Assembly (NCBI GenBank): GCA_963842955.1
Contig: CAWJIJ010000007.1
Span: 1-64,000, forward strand
DNA: 64,000 bases
Source of the DNA: JARFQW01 sp963842955
GTDB taxonomy: Bacteria; Pseudomonadota; Gammaproteobacteria; Steroidobacterales; XN24
Direction: 5' to 3'
In this document: piece by piece, positions 53,044 to 62,724 of the stretch
Position numbering within the stretch: position 1 is the stretch's first letter
Layout of the letters: each line of letters starts with the position of its first letter
Made by a program: the position numbers and the translations under genes
The notes under the pieces: model-generated
Databases searched by the model: none
The model's input: only the letters and a program-made list of their open reading frames with translations
Told to the model about the DNA's origin: nothing

Positions 53044-54048
53044 ATGAAGATTTTTGATGAAACCGATGTCGACCCCCGCCACACGAGGGGACTCAAGGTC
53101 GCCGTCATTGGTTACGGGAGCCAGGGCCGTGCCCACGCCCGCAATCTGGCCGACAGCGGCTGCGAGGTGACCGTCGGCCTGCGGCCGGAGGGCAAGAGCT
53201 GGGCCCGGGCCACCGCCGACGGCATGCGGGTGGCCACCCCGGCCGAAGCGGCCGAGGGCGCCGACATCGTGGCCCTGCTGACCCCGGACATGGCCCAGCC
53301 CGCCGCCTACGAGGCGGTGAAGGACAGCCTGAAGCCCGGCTGCGCCATTCTGTTTGCCCACGGTTTCAACATTCATTACGGCCGGATCAAGCCGGAATCC
53401 GGCCACGACGTGATCCTGGTGGCGCCCAAGGGGCCGGGTGATCTGGTTCGCCGCCAGTACCAGGAAGGCCGGGGCGTACCCTGCCTGATGGCGGTAGCCC
53501 AGGACGCCACCGGTAAAGCCCGGGAGCGGGCCCTGGCCTACGCCCACGGCGTGGGCGGCACCCGCGGCGGCGTGCTGGAAACCACGTTTGCCGAGGAGAC
53601 CGAGACCGACCTGTTCGGCGAACAGGCGGTCCTGTGCGGCGGCGTCACCGAGCTGGTCCTGCAGGGTTTCGAAACACTGACCGATGCCGGCTATCAGCCG
53701 GAGGTGGCGTATTTCGAGTGTATGCATGAACTGAAGCTGATCGTCGATCTGCTGCACGAGGGCGGCCTGGCGAAGATGCATGAGTTCATCAGCGAGACGG
53801 CCAAGTACGGCGATCTGACCCGGGGTCCCCGGGTCGTGGACGAGCACACCCGCGAAAAAATGCGCGAGGTCCTGACGGATATCCAGGATGGAACCTTCGC
53901 GCGTCAATGGACCGAGGAATACGAGTCCGGGATGAAGGACTACCAGGCCATGATGAACAAGGACCTCGAGCATCCCGTGGAGAAAGTCGGCCGTGACCTG
54001 CGCGCGCGCATGTCGTGGCTGAAAGCCCGCAAGCAGGCCGCGGCCTAG
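53044..54048 (+). CDS. ilvC: Ketol-acid reductoisomerase (class I)
   Basis: The 334-residue enzyme isomerises and reduces acetolactate or acetohydroxybutyrate using NADPH. The Rossmann motif is VAVIGYGSQGRAHARNLADS near 19-38. Catalytic metal and proton-transfer residues are in VAPKGPGDLVRRQY, ETETDLFGEQAVLCGG and ECMHELKLIVDLL, the class I arrangement. It is the first structural gene behind the attenuator, starting 80 bases after the terminator. Ribosome site CAGGAG lies upstream. It is followed by ilvG after 11 bases. Confidence 0.95.
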   Translation: MKIFDETDVDPRHTRGLKVAVIGYGSQGRAHARNLADSGCEVTVGLRPEGKSWARATADGMRVATPAEAAEGADIVALLTPDMAQPAAYEAVKDSLKPGCAILFAHGFNIHYGRIKPESGHDVILVAPKGPGDLVRRQYQEGRGVPCLMAVAQDATGKARERALAYAHGVGGTRGGVLETTFAEETETDLFGEQAVLCGGVTELVLQGFETLTDAGYQPEVAYFECMHELKLIVDLLHEGGLAKMHEFISETAKYGDLTRGPRVVDEHTREKMREVLTDIQDGTFARQWTEEYESGMKDYQAMMNKDLEHPVEKVGRDLRARMSWLKARKQAAA

Positions 54049-54059
54049 GGGCTGACACG

Positions 54060-55709
54060 ATGAAAGGCGCCCAACTGCTGGTTAAAGCCCTCGAACAGGA
54101 AGGGGTGGAGACCATCTTCGGCTACCCCGGCGGGGCGATCATGCCCGTCTATGATGCGCTGACCGAGTCGCCGTTGCGGCACATCCTGACTCGCCACGAG
54201 CAGGGTGCCGTGTTTGCCGCTGACGCCTATGCCCGGGTCACCGGTCGTCCGGGGGTGTGCATGGCGACGTCCGGACCCGGCGCGACCAACCTGGTCACCG
54301 GCATTGCCAACGCGTTCCTGGACTCCGTGCCCATCGTGGCCATCACCGGCCAGGTGCCGACCGGGCTGATGGGGACGGATGCCTTTCAGGAAGTCGACAT
54401 TTTCGGCATGACGATGCCAATCGTGAAGCACAGCTACCTGATCCGGTCCGTGGAGGATATTCCGCGCATCATTGGCGAGGCGTTCCACGTGGCCCAGGAG
54501 GGACGCCCCGGTCCCGTGCTGATCGACCTGCCCAAGGACGTCGCAATCGCGGAGACCGACCTGCCCACCCTGTTCGAGATGCCCCGGCCCGGAACGGGGG
54601 CACCGGATCCTGCCCAGATGGCGACGGCCCGGCAGCTGATCCGCGCCGCCCGCCGTCCGGTCCTGTACGTTGGCGGCGGTGTCGGTATCGCCCGCGCCGT
54701 GCCGGAGTTCCGGGCCTACGCCCAGGCCAGCGGGATCCCGGTGGTGGCGACCCTCAAGGGTCTTGGGGCCGTGCCGACCCGGGATCCCCACTTCATCGGC
54801 ATGCTGGGCATGCACGGCACGGTGGCCGCCAACTACACGGTCCAGGAATCCGATCTGCTGATCTGCGTCGGCGCGCGGTTCGACGACCGCGCGACCGGTC
54901 GCCTGGACGGGTTTGCGCCGAACGCCCGTGTCATCCACATGGACGCAGACCCCGCCGAGATCGGCAAGCTGCGGCAGGCCGATGCAGCCCTGCTGGGTGA
55001 TCTCAGGGTGGCTCTGCCCGGGCTGCCGACCGATCTGTCCCTTGCCGACTGGCAGCGGACCTGCCGGCAGCGCAAGACGGCGAATGCCTGGCGCTATGAC
55101 GCGCCCGGCGACGGCATCTACATGCCCGACATGCTGCGGCGGATCTCCGAGGCCGACCGGGACCTGACCATTACCTGCGATGTGGGTCAGCACCAGATGT
55201 GGGTGGCCCAGCACTGCCAGTTCGACCGGCCCGACCAGCACCTGACCAGCGCGGGCCTGGGCGCCATGGGTTTCGGGGTCCCGGCGGGCATTGGCGCCCT
55301 GATTGCGCGTCCCGGGACTCGGGTCCTGACGGTCAGCGGCGACGGCTCGATCATGATGAATATCCAGGAGCTGGCGACCCTGCGCCGCTACGATCTGCCG
55401 CTGAAGATCCTGCTGGTGGACAACGCGTCCCTGGGCATGGTTCGCCAGTGGCAGGAGCTGTTCCACAACGAGCGTTACAGCGAAGTGGATCTTTCCGATA
55501 ACCCGGACTTCGTGCAGGTCGCGAAATCCTTCGGGATCGACGCCTTCCGGGTCACCCGCCGAGACGAAGTGGACGGCGCCATCGAGCGGCTGCTGAACGC
55601 AGAGGACGCGGTGCTGGCCCATGTCTGTATCGATCCCACGGCCAATGTCTGGCCGCTGGTCCCCCCCGGCCAGACCAACGACGTCATGATGGAGGAAGCG
55701 AGCGCATGA
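54060..55709 (+). CDS. ilvG: Acetolactate synthase large subunit (biosynthetic)
   Basis: The 549-residue thiamine-diphosphate enzyme condenses pyruvate with pyruvate or 2-oxobutyrate. It shows GAQLLVKALEQEGVETIFGY at the N-terminus and the catalytic Glu in RHEQGAVFAADAYA. The thiamine site begins GDGSIMMNIQELATL and continues with an Asn in LLVDNASLGMV. The partner small subunit is the overlapping ilvM-type gene, so I use ilvG rather than ilvB or ilvI. An in-frame ATG 45 bases upstream lies inside ilvC and is unlikely to be used. Confidence 0.93.
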   Translation: MKGAQLLVKALEQEGVETIFGYPGGAIMPVYDALTESPLRHILTRHEQGAVFAADAYARVTGRPGVCMATSGPGATNLVTGIANAFLDSVPIVAITGQVPTGLMGTDAFQEVDIFGMTMPIVKHSYLIRSVEDIPRIIGEAFHVAQEGRPGPVLIDLPKDVAIAETDLPTLFEMPRPGTGAPDPAQMATARQLIRAARRPVLYVGGGVGIARAVPEFRAYAQASGIPVVATLKGLGAVPTRDPHFIGMLGMHGTVAANYTVQESDLLICVGARFDDRATGRLDGFAPNARVIHMDADPAEIGKLRQADAALLGDLRVALPGLPTDLSLADWQRTCRQRKTANAWRYDAPGDGIYMPDMLRRISEADRDLTITCDVGQHQMWVAQHCQFDRPDQHLTSAGLGAMGFGVPAGIGALIARPGTRVLTVSGDGSIMMNIQELATLRRYDLPLKILLVDNASLGMVRQWQELFHNERYSEVDLSDNPDFVQVAKSFGIDAFRVTRRDEVDGAIERLLNAEDAVLAHVCIDPTANVWPLVPPGQTNDVMMEEASA

Positions 55710-55981
55710 ACCACACCCTGAAACTGACCATACAGCGAGTGGAAGGAGCTGTGATCCGGACGCTCGGGCTCATCGAGCGGCGTGGGTTCTCAGTGACCTC
55801 CATCAACACCGTTTCCGAGGATGCATCGCCCCACATGGAGATGACCCTGGAAATTCATTCTCCGCAGCGGTCGGCGGAAACCCTCGCACGGCACGTCGAG
55901 AAGCTGTTCGACGTGACCAACGTCCACCTGATCGCCGCCCACGCCCCGGCGGTACGCATGAAGGAGAGCGTGGCATGCTGA
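55706..55981 (+). CDS. ilvM: Acetolactate synthase small regulatory subunit, IlvM-like
   Basis: The 91-residue protein is a single ACT domain: HTLKLTIQRVEGAVIRTLGL, RRGFSVTSINTVSEDASPHM and a C-terminal VEKLFDVTNVHLIAAHAP. It resembles IlvM rather than the larger IlvN/IlvH. It would stabilise the IlvG catalytic subunit and possibly confer feedback control. It overlaps ilvG by ATGA, and its end overlaps the dehydratase start by seven bases. Confidence 0.88.
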   Translation: MNHTLKLTIQRVEGAVIRTLGLIERRGFSVTSINTVSEDASPHMEMTLEIHSPQRSAETLARHVEKLFDVTNVHLIAAHAPAVRMKESVAC

Positions 55982-57054
55982 GTTCCCCCACCGCCGCGTC
56001 GGCCACGCTGGCCCGGCACACCGAACCTGCCCACCCGGTCTCCGTCGATGACGTGCGCCGTGCGCACACGGTCGTCATGGAACACCTGCCCCCCACGCCT
56101 ACTCTTAGCCATCCGCTGCTGAACGACGCGCTGGGATTCGAGGCCTTTATCAAGCTGGAGAACGCCCACACGGTGGGCTCCTGCAAGATCCGCGGCGCCC
56201 TGAACCTGCTCGCCGCCATGTCCGAGGACGAGCGCGCCCGTGGCCTGGTGACGGCCACATCGGGTAATCATGGCCACGCGATGGCGCGGGCCGCGCAGAT
56301 GTTCGGCGCCCACCTGACGGCCTTCGTGCCCAGGAACAACAGCCGCGAGCGCAACCGGGTGATGGTGGGGCTCGGTGCCGAGGTCGTCGAGGCCGGCCAT
56401 GATTTCGACGCCGCCATGCGCGCCGCGGAGCGTTATGCGAAAAGCCACGGGGCCCGGCTGGTCCACCCGGCGCTGGAGCCCGAACTCATGGCGGGCGTGG
56501 CCACGCTGGCGCTGGAGATGATCGAGCAAAGCGACCCGCTGGACGCCCTGTTCCTGCCGGTGGGCGGCGGCCTCGCCGCGGCAGGCACGGCGATCGTGTT
56601 CAAGGCGCTCAGTCCGAAGACACGCCTGTACGGCGTTCAGTCGGAAAACGCGCCGGCCATGCATCATGCGTGGCACACCGGGGAAAGACGGGCATTCGCC
56701 GTCGCCGGGACGGTCGCCGACGGTCTGGCGCTGCGCGCACCGGTCGAGTACACGCTCGGCGTGCTGGAAAACACCCTGGACGGAATGATGCTGGTGTCCG
56801 AGGCGGCGGTCTACGACGCGATCCGGACCTACGCGACCACGATCCACCAGATCGCAGACGGCGCCGCCGCGGTTGCGCTGGCCGCCGCCGCCGGCATGCG
56901 CGACGAGCTGGCCGGCCAGCGGGTGGGCCTCGTCCTGACCGGCGGCAATATCGAGGCGGAAACCCTCCAGCACATTCTCGGTGGGGGCGCGCCCCGCCAT
57001 CATCCCCAGGCGATGCCCTACTATCCGATTACGGAGCTGTCCTATGGGTATTGA
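55975..57054 (+). CDS. Threonine dehydratase-like enzyme, catalytic domain only (TdcB-like)
   Basis: The 359-residue fold-II PLP enzyme should deaminate threonine or serine to 2-oxobutyrate, feeding isoleucine synthesis. The PLP lysine is Lys71 in GSCKIRGAL. Other sites are TATSGNHGHAMA and the phosphate loop LPVGGGLAAAG. It lacks the C-terminal ACT-like regulatory part of biosynthetic IlvA (about 510 residues), as in catabolic TdcB, so isoleucine feedback through that domain is absent. Cys70 stands where most family members have Phe. Position inside the operon argues for a biosynthetic role. It overlaps leuA by 11 bases. Confidence 0.87.
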   Translation: MLSSPTAASATLARHTEPAHPVSVDDVRRAHTVVMEHLPPTPTLSHPLLNDALGFEAFIKLENAHTVGSCKIRGALNLLAAMSEDERARGLVTATSGNHGHAMARAAQMFGAHLTAFVPRNNSRERNRVMVGLGAEVVEAGHDFDAAMRAAERYAKSHGARLVHPALEPELMAGVATLALEMIEQSDPLDALFLPVGGGLAAAGTAIVFKALSPKTRLYGVQSENAPAMHHAWHTGERRAFAVAGTVADGLALRAPVEYTLGVLENTLDGMMLVSEAAVYDAIRTYATTIHQIADGAAAVALAAAAGMRDELAGQRVGLVLTGGNIEAETLQHILGGGAPRHHPQAMPYYPITELSYGY

Positions 57055-58624
57055 GCGCCAGGGCGCAACGCCTCCCGCGGCGGACCGGCTGATCGTATTC
57101 GACACGACCCTGCGCGATGGCGAGCAGGCCCCGGGATGCAGCATGACGCATCGGGAAAAGCTTCGGGTCGCCCGGGCCCTGGCCGACCTCGGCGTGGATA
57201 TCATCGAGGCCGGATTTCCCGCCGCCTCCAACGGCGACTTCGATTCGGTCAGCGGCATTGCGAGGGAAATCCGCGGGCCCGCGATCTGCGGCCTGGCCCG
57301 CTGCCATGAGAAGGACATTCGCCGGGCCTGGGAGGCGCTGCAGCATGCCGAGCGGGCACGGATTCACGTGTTCATTGCGACGAGCCCGATCCATCGCAAG
57401 TTCAAGCTCAAGCTGTCCCGGGACGAAGTCATCCGACGGGCAGTGGAAGGCGTGCGCATCGCGCGGGAATTCTGCCCCGACGTGGAATTCTCCGCCGAGG
57501 ACGCCGCGCGCACGGAGCGAGGCTACCTGGCCGAGGTGCTGTCCGCCGTCATTGAGGCCGGGGCGGGGACGATCAATGTGCCGGACACCGTGGGCTATGC
57601 GATGCCGGGCGAGTTCGCCGATCGCATCGCCTATATCCGCGAGCACGTGCACAACGTGGACCGGGCGGTGATCAGCGTGCACTGTCACGACGACCTGGGG
57701 CTGGCGGTCGCCAACAGCCTGGCGGCGGTCGAGGCCGGCGCGCGGCAGGTGGAGTGCACGGTCAACGGCATCGGTGAGCGGGCCGGCAACTGCGCGCTGG
57801 AAGAGGTTGTGATGGCGGTGCGCACGCGCAGCGAACACATGGGCGTGACCACGAATATCGACACCACACGCCTGTATCCGGCCAGCCGCCTGGTTGCCGC
57901 GGTAACCGGTGTGCAGGTGCCCCGGAACAAGGCGGTGGTCGGTGACAATGCCTTTGCCCACGAGGCGGGCATTCATCAGCACGGCATGCTCGCCCACCAG
58001 GAAACCTACGAGATCATGCGTCCCGAGGATGTCGGCATGGGCCGGAGCCGACTGGTGCTGGGCAAGCACAGTGGCCGGCATGCGTTTCGCGAGCGGATCG
58101 GCTCGCTGGGCCTGGAACTGGACGAGCCCGAGCTGGATCGGGCCTTCATGGCCTTCAAGCAGCTGGCCGACCGCAAGAAGCAGGTCTACGACGAAGACAT
58201 CGAGGCCCTGGTCCTGCGTTCGGATGCCGCCGAAGGAGGAGAATGGCGGGTCGCCAGCATTGCGATCCGCTCCGGCGGCCCGGGGCCGGCCAGCGCCGAG
58301 GTGGAAGTCATCCATGCGGACGGCCGGAGCATCCAGGCGCAGGCCAACGGCGACGGGCCGGTGGCGGCCGCCTTCCGCGCCATCGACACCGTCACGGGGC
58401 TGGACTGCGAACTGAAGAGCTTCGACATCCGCAACGTCACCGACGGGGATGATGCCCAGGGCGAAGCGGTGGTCACGGTGGGCCACGGCGGCCGGGTGTT
58501 CCAGGGCAAGGGTTTCGATACCGACATCATCGTGGCCAGCGCCCAGGCCTACATGCAGGCCATCAACAGGATCTGTGCCCTGGCACCGGGGCACACCACT
58601 CTCGACGCGGCGGAATCGGCCTGA
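57044..58624 (+). CDS. leuA: 2-Isopropylmalate synthase
   Basis: The 526-residue enzyme makes the first committed leucine intermediate from 2-oxoisovalerate and acetyl-CoA. It shows FDTTLRDGEQAPGCSMT at the N-terminus, metal ligands in ISVHCHDDLGLAVANSL and NGIGERAGNCALEEV, and FAHEAGIHQHGML. A C-terminal LeuA dimer/allosteric domain (about 395-515) is present, so leucine feedback inhibition is likely. The ATG at 57044 lies within the end of the dehydratase gene; a longer frame from 56981 adds unrelated residues. No ribosome site is obvious, suggesting translational coupling. Confidence 0.95.
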   Translation: MGIERQGATPPAADRLIVFDTTLRDGEQAPGCSMTHREKLRVARALADLGVDIIEAGFPAASNGDFDSVSGIAREIRGPAICGLARCHEKDIRRAWEALQHAERARIHVFIATSPIHRKFKLKLSRDEVIRRAVEGVRIAREFCPDVEFSAEDAARTERGYLAEVLSAVIEAGAGTINVPDTVGYAMPGEFADRIAYIREHVHNVDRAVISVHCHDDLGLAVANSLAAVEAGARQVECTVNGIGERAGNCALEEVVMAVRTRSEHMGVTTNIDTTRLYPASRLVAAVTGVQVPRNKAVVGDNAFAHEAGIHQHGMLAHQETYEIMRPEDVGMGRSRLVLGKHSGRHAFRERIGSLGLELDEPELDRAFMAFKQLADRKKQVYDEDIEALVLRSDAAEGGEWRVASIAIRSGGPGPASAEVEVIHADGRSIQAQANGDGPVAAAFRAIDTVTGLDCELKSFDIRNVTDGDDAQGEAVVTVGHGGRVFQGKGFDTDIIVASAQAYMQAINRICALAPGHTTLDAAESA

Positions 58625-58649
58625 ACGGCCGGGATTGGAGAAAACAGCT

Positions 58650-59606
58650 GTGAGTAGCGAGCCCAAGGGATTTATCTGGTTCAACGGAAAAATGGTGCCC
58701 TTTGCCGACGCCAAGGTGCATGTGCTGTCGCACGCGCTGCACTATGGGTCCTCGGTATTCGAGGGTATCCGCGTTTATGAGACGCCTGCCGGCTCGCGCG
58801 TATTCCGACTGCGCGATCACATGACACGGATGTTCAACTCCGCGCGGCTGTACCGTATCGAGATTCCCTACGCGCTGGACGAGATCGAGGCGGCCTGCAA
58901 GGAGGCCGTGGTCAGCAACGGCCTGGACCGTGGCGCGTACCTGCGCCCCATCGCCTTCCGTGGCATGGCCGGCCTGGGTCTCGCGGCCCCCTCGGATTCA
59001 CCCGTTGACGTGGCCATCGCCGCCATCGAGTGGGGCGCTTACCTGGGCGAGGAAGGGCTTAAGAACGGTGTCGACGTGTGTGTGTCCTCGTGGCAGCGCG
59101 TCGCCCCCAATACGATTCCTTCCGGCGCCAAGGCGGGCGGGACCTACCTGTCCAGCCAGCTCATCAGCATGGAAGCGAAGCGCAACGGCTTTGCCGAGGG
59201 CATCGGCCTGACCACCGACGGCACGGTGGGTGAGGGCGCTGGTGAGAACCTGTTCCTGGTCAAGGACGGCCGTCTCATGACGCCGCCCGCGGCGTCGTCG
59301 ATTCTTGCCGGCATCACCCGTGACACCGTCATGTGTCTGGCCCGCGATGCCGGTTTCGAGGTGGTGGAGCAGGCCATCCCCCGCGAGATGCTGTATTTCG
59401 CCGACGAACTGTTCTTCACCGGAACGGCTGCGGAGATCACGCCGATCCGTTCAGTTGACCGGATCGAGATCGGGGCCGGCAGCCGTGGCCCGGTCACCGA
59501 GAGTTTGCAGAAACAGTTTTTCGGGCTGTTTTCCGGCAAGACGCCGGACACGCGTGGCTGGCTGGACCCGGTTGAGCCGGCAATGCGCCCGTCGGTGGCT
59601 GTCTGA
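58650..59606 (+). CDS. ilvE: Branched-chain amino acid aminotransferase
   Basis: The 318-residue class IV aminotransferase carries out the last step for Ile, Leu and Val. It has GFIWFNGKMVPFADAKVHVL at the N-terminus, the PLP lysine in NTIPSGAKAGGTYL, and GEGAGENLFLVKDG binding the cofactor phosphate. A GTG start at 58650, with GGAG upstream, gives the standard N-terminus and length. It starts 25 bases after leuA and its stop overlaps the leuC ATG by one base. Confidence 0.94.
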   Translation: MSSEPKGFIWFNGKMVPFADAKVHVLSHALHYGSSVFEGIRVYETPAGSRVFRLRDHMTRMFNSARLYRIEIPYALDEIEAACKEAVVSNGLDRGAYLRPIAFRGMAGLGLAAPSDSPVDVAIAAIEWGAYLGEEGLKNGVDVCVSSWQRVAPNTIPSGAKAGGTYLSSQLISMEAKRNGFAEGIGLTTDGTVGEGAGENLFLVKDGRLMTPPAASSILAGITRDTVMCLARDAGFEVVEQAIPREMLYFADELFFTGTAAEITPIRSVDRIEIGAGSRGPVTESLQKQFFGLFSGKTPDTRGWLDPVEPAMRPSVAV

Positions 59607-61048
59607 TGCCGGCGGCTATGCCGGGGTCGCGGCCCCGGACGCTGTTCGAGAAGGTCTGGGATGCTCACGTAGTCGAGGCGGAAACCGCCGAGACGCCGGC
59701 GGTGCTCTACGTGGATCTGCATCTGGTTCATGAAGTGACCTCACCCCAGGCGTTTGCGTTGTTGAAGGCCCAGGGCCTGACCGTGCGTCGGCCCGACCGG
59801 ACACTCGCGACGGTGGACCACGCGATCCCGACGGATCCTGCCACCTGGCGAGCCGGGCTGGTGGGGATGCCGGAGGCGGCAAGGCAGCAGATTCGCACCT
59901 TGGGCGACAACTGCGCCGATGCGGATATCCAGCTTCTCGGCATCAACAGCTCGCGCCGCGGCATCGTGCACGTGATCGGCCCGGAGCAGGGCGCTACCCA
60001 GCCGGGTATGACCATCGTCTGCGGCGACAGCCACACGACGACTCATGGGGCGTTCGGCGCCCTGGCCTTCGGTATCGGGACCACCGAGGTCGGCCATGTT
60101 CTTGCCACCCAGTGCCTGCTTCAGCGTCGGCCGAAGACCCTCAACGTGGTTCTGGACGGCCGGCTGCCGGATGGGGTGACCGCCAAGGATGCCGTGCTGG
60201 CGGTGATCGGAACCATCGGCGTGGACGGCGGTACCGGGTACGTGATCGAGTTCTCGGGACCCGCCGTGCGAGCCATGGGCATGGACGAGCGGATGACTCT
60301 CTGCAACATGGCTATCGAGGCCGGTGCGCGTTCCGGCATGGTGGCCCCGGACGACACGACCTTCGAGTACCTGGCCGGTCGGCCGAAGGCGCCGAAGGGC
60401 GAGGCCTGGGACAAGGCTGTGGCCCGCTGGCGGCGCCTGGGCACGGATCCCGGTGCTTCCTACGATGCGGAAGTTCGTCTCGACGTGTCCCGACTGGAAC
60501 CGCAGATCACGTGGGGTACCGATCCGGGTATGGTGACGCCGATCACCGGCAGCGTTCCGCTAGCGCCTGAAGGCAGCCCGGCGGCGCGGGCGGTCGAATA
60601 CATGGGTCTGGCGCCGGAAAGCTGCCTGCAGGGCCAGCCGGTGGATCTGGTCTTTGTCGGTAGCTGCACCAACTCTCGCCTGACCGACCTGCGGGACGCT
60701 GCACGGGTGCTCGAGGGCCGCAAGTTGGCGCCAGGCGTTCGCATGCTCGTCGTGCCGGGGTCCCAGGCGACCAAGCGCAAGGCGGAGGCCGAGGGCCTGC
60801 GGCGGATTTTCGAAGCCGCGGGTGCCGAGTGGCACGAGTCTGGTTGTTCGCTGTGTATCGCGATGAACGGTGACCGTGCCCGGCCCGGGGAAGTCGTCGT
60901 AAGCACCAGCAACCGCAACTTCGAGGGGCGCCAGGGCCCGGGCGCGCGCACCTTCCTGGCCAGCCCGGTGACCGCGGCGGCAGCGGCGGTGGCCGGCGTG
61001 GTGACCGACCCCCGCCCGTATCTGAACAGCCAGCGGCGGATTGCCTGA
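59606..61048 (+). CDS. leuC: 3-Isopropylmalate dehydratase large subunit
   Basis: The 480-residue aconitase-family subunit binds a [4Fe-4S] cluster through FVGSCTNSRLTDLRDAARVL and GCSLCIAMN (the CxxC pair). It also shows VCGDSHTTTHGAFGALAFG. It isomerises 2-isopropylmalate together with LeuD. The first ATG (59606) overlaps the ilvE stop; an in-frame ATG at 59618 is a possible alternative. leuD follows with a one-base overlap. Confidence 0.95.
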   Translation: MPAAMPGSRPRTLFEKVWDAHVVEAETAETPAVLYVDLHLVHEVTSPQAFALLKAQGLTVRRPDRTLATVDHAIPTDPATWRAGLVGMPEAARQQIRTLGDNCADADIQLLGINSSRRGIVHVIGPEQGATQPGMTIVCGDSHTTTHGAFGALAFGIGTTEVGHVLATQCLLQRRPKTLNVVLDGRLPDGVTAKDAVLAVIGTIGVDGGTGYVIEFSGPAVRAMGMDERMTLCNMAIEAGARSGMVAPDDTTFEYLAGRPKAPKGEAWDKAVARWRRLGTDPGASYDAEVRLDVSRLEPQITWGTDPGMVTPITGSVPLAPEGSPAARAVEYMGLAPESCLQGQPVDLVFVGSCTNSRLTDLRDAARVLEGRKLAPGVRMLVVPGSQATKRKAEAEGLRRIFEAAGAEWHESGCSLCIAMNGDRARPGEVVVSTSNRNFEGRQGPGARTFLASPVTAAAAAVAGVVTDPRPYLNSQRRIA

Positions 61049-61632
61049 TGGAACCATTCAAGACCCTGCATTCCCGGACCGTCGTCCTTGCCCAGCCGAA
61101 TATCGATACCGACCAGATCATTCCGGCCCGCTACCTGACGACGACCCGTCGCGACGGCCTCGGAGCCGGCCTCTTTGCAGACCGGCGATTTGACGGCGAC
61201 GGACGGCCGCGTTCCGATTTCCGCTTGAACCATCCCGAGGCCAAGGGCTGCAAGATTCTGCTTGCCGGCCACAACTTCGGCTGTGGGTCGTCCCGTGAAC
61301 ACGCGCCCTGGGCCCTGCTGGACTATGGATTCCGGGCCGTTATCAGCACCGGCATTGCGGATATCTTCCGGAGTAACGCCCTGCGCAACGGCCTGCTGCC
61401 GGTCGTTGTGAGCGAAACCCAGTGGAACAGGCTCGCAGCTGCCGAGGGCGAGGAGATCGCGATCGACCTGGAGGCATCGGAGGTCGTGGCTGCCGATGGC
61501 GAACGAATGGCCTTTGAAGTGGAGTCCTTCGGACGCTTCTGTCTGCTCAACGGCACCGATCCGCTGGGTTTCCTGCGGTCTCGCGAAGACCGGATCAAAG
61601 CCTACGAGGAGAGTGATCCTTGGCACCGCTGA
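61048..61632 (+). CDS. leuD: 3-Isopropylmalate dehydratase small subunit
   Basis: The 194-residue swivel-domain subunit pairs with LeuC. Key motifs are NIDTDQIIPARYL near residue 17 and the substrate loop NFGCGSSREHAPWAL near 75. Length is slightly below the usual 200. It overlaps leuB by 13 bases. Confidence 0.95.
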   Translation: MEPFKTLHSRTVVLAQPNIDTDQIIPARYLTTTRRDGLGAGLFADRRFDGDGRPRSDFRLNHPEAKGCKILLAGHNFGCGSSREHAPWALLDYGFRAVISTGIADIFRSNALRNGLLPVVVSETQWNRLAAAEGEEIAIDLEASEVVAADGERMAFEVESFGRFCLLNGTDPLGFLRSREDRIKAYEESDPWHR

Positions 61633-62708
61633 TCGTGCTGCTGCCAGGAGACGGCATCGGCCCCGAAGTCAATTCCGCGGCCCGGGCCGTACTCGTCGCC
61701 GTGTCCGAGGCTTTCGGACAATCCTTCAGGTTCGAGGAGCACGCAATCGGCGGCGCCGCGATAGATGCCTGCGGCGATCCGCTGCCGGACGCGACCCTGG
61801 CTGCGTGCCAGAGCGCCGATGCGGTCATGCTGGGCGCCGTGGGCGGCCCGCGCTGGTCGGATCCCGGTCTGAGCGTCCGGCCGGAGCAGGGTCTGCTGCG
61901 GCTGCGCCAGGGCATGGGGGTCTTTGCCAATCTCCGACCCGTGGTTCCTCACCCGAAACTCCTGGCGGCTTCCCCGATCCGGGCCGAGCTGCTGGCTGAC
62001 GTGGATATCTGTTTCGTACGGGAGCTCACCGGCGGCCTGTATTTCGGGGAGAAGAGCCGGGACGGCGACACGGCCCGGGACGTGTGCACGTACACGGTGG
62101 CCGAGATCGAGCGGGTGGTGCGTCTCGCTGCTCGCCTGGCCCGTCAGCGGCGCGGCCGGCTCACGTCGGTGGACAAGGCCAACGTACTGGAAACCTCGAG
62201 GCTGTGGCGTGAGACGACCGAGCGGATCGCCCGCGACGAGTTTCCGGATATCGAGCTTGAGCACGCCCTCGTGGATTCCGCGGCGATGCGGATACTGCAG
62301 ACTCCTGGGCATTTCGACGTCATTGTCACAGAGAACCTGTTCGGAGACATTCTGACCGACGAGGCGTCGGTCCTGGCCGGTTCCATTGGTGTTCTGCCGT
62401 CGGCGTCCGTGTCGGAGTCCGGGGCCGGCCTCTACGAGCCGATCCACGGCTCTGCGCCGGACCTGGTGGGACAAGGGGTTGCCAACCCGGTCGGCGCGAT
62501 TCTGAGCGCAGCCATGCTGCTGCGGCACTCCCTGGGCATGGCCCGGGAAGCGGATGCCGTCGAAGCCGCAGTGAGCGACACCCTGGATGCAGGGGTCGCT
62601 ACCCCGGACATTGCCCACGACGCCGGAGCCACAACGTCCACGTCTGCGGTCACCGGCGCCGTTGTTCGGGCGCTTGTGGGGCAGGCGCCGGCGGCCGCCG
62701 CCGGCTGA
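61620..62708 (+). CDS. leuB: 3-Isopropylmalate dehydrogenase
   Basis: The 362-residue NAD-dependent decarboxylating dehydrogenase completes the leucine branch. It shows IVLLPGDGIGPEVNSAA at the N-terminus, TGGLYFGEKSRDGDTARD, DKANVLETSRLWRE and the adenine-binding LYEPIHGSAPDLVG. It starts with TTG at 61620, preceded by a GAGGAG ribosome site inside leuD. No ATG is available at a better position. A weak start may keep LeuB expression below that of the upstream genes. It is the last gene of the operon. Confidence 0.95.
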   Translation: MAPLIVLLPGDGIGPEVNSAARAVLVAVSEAFGQSFRFEEHAIGGAAIDACGDPLPDATLAACQSADAVMLGAVGGPRWSDPGLSVRPEQGLLRLRQGMGVFANLRPVVPHPKLLAASPIRAELLADVDICFVRELTGGLYFGEKSRDGDTARDVCTYTVAEIERVVRLAARLARQRRGRLTSVDKANVLETSRLWRETTERIARDEFPDIELEHALVDSAAMRILQTPGHFDVIVTENLFGDILTDEASVLAGSIGVLPSASVSESGAGLYEPIHGSAPDLVGQGVANPVGAILSAAMLLRHSLGMAREADAVEAAVSDTLDAGVATPDIAHDAGATTSTSAVTGAVVRALVGQAPAAAAG

Positions 62709-62724
62709 CTCCGGTTTAATCGAG

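Noticed and set aside
54045..58714. Long minus-strand frames opposite ilvG and leuA
   Set aside because: Both are antisense to enzymes with complete catalytic motifs and lack features of their own.
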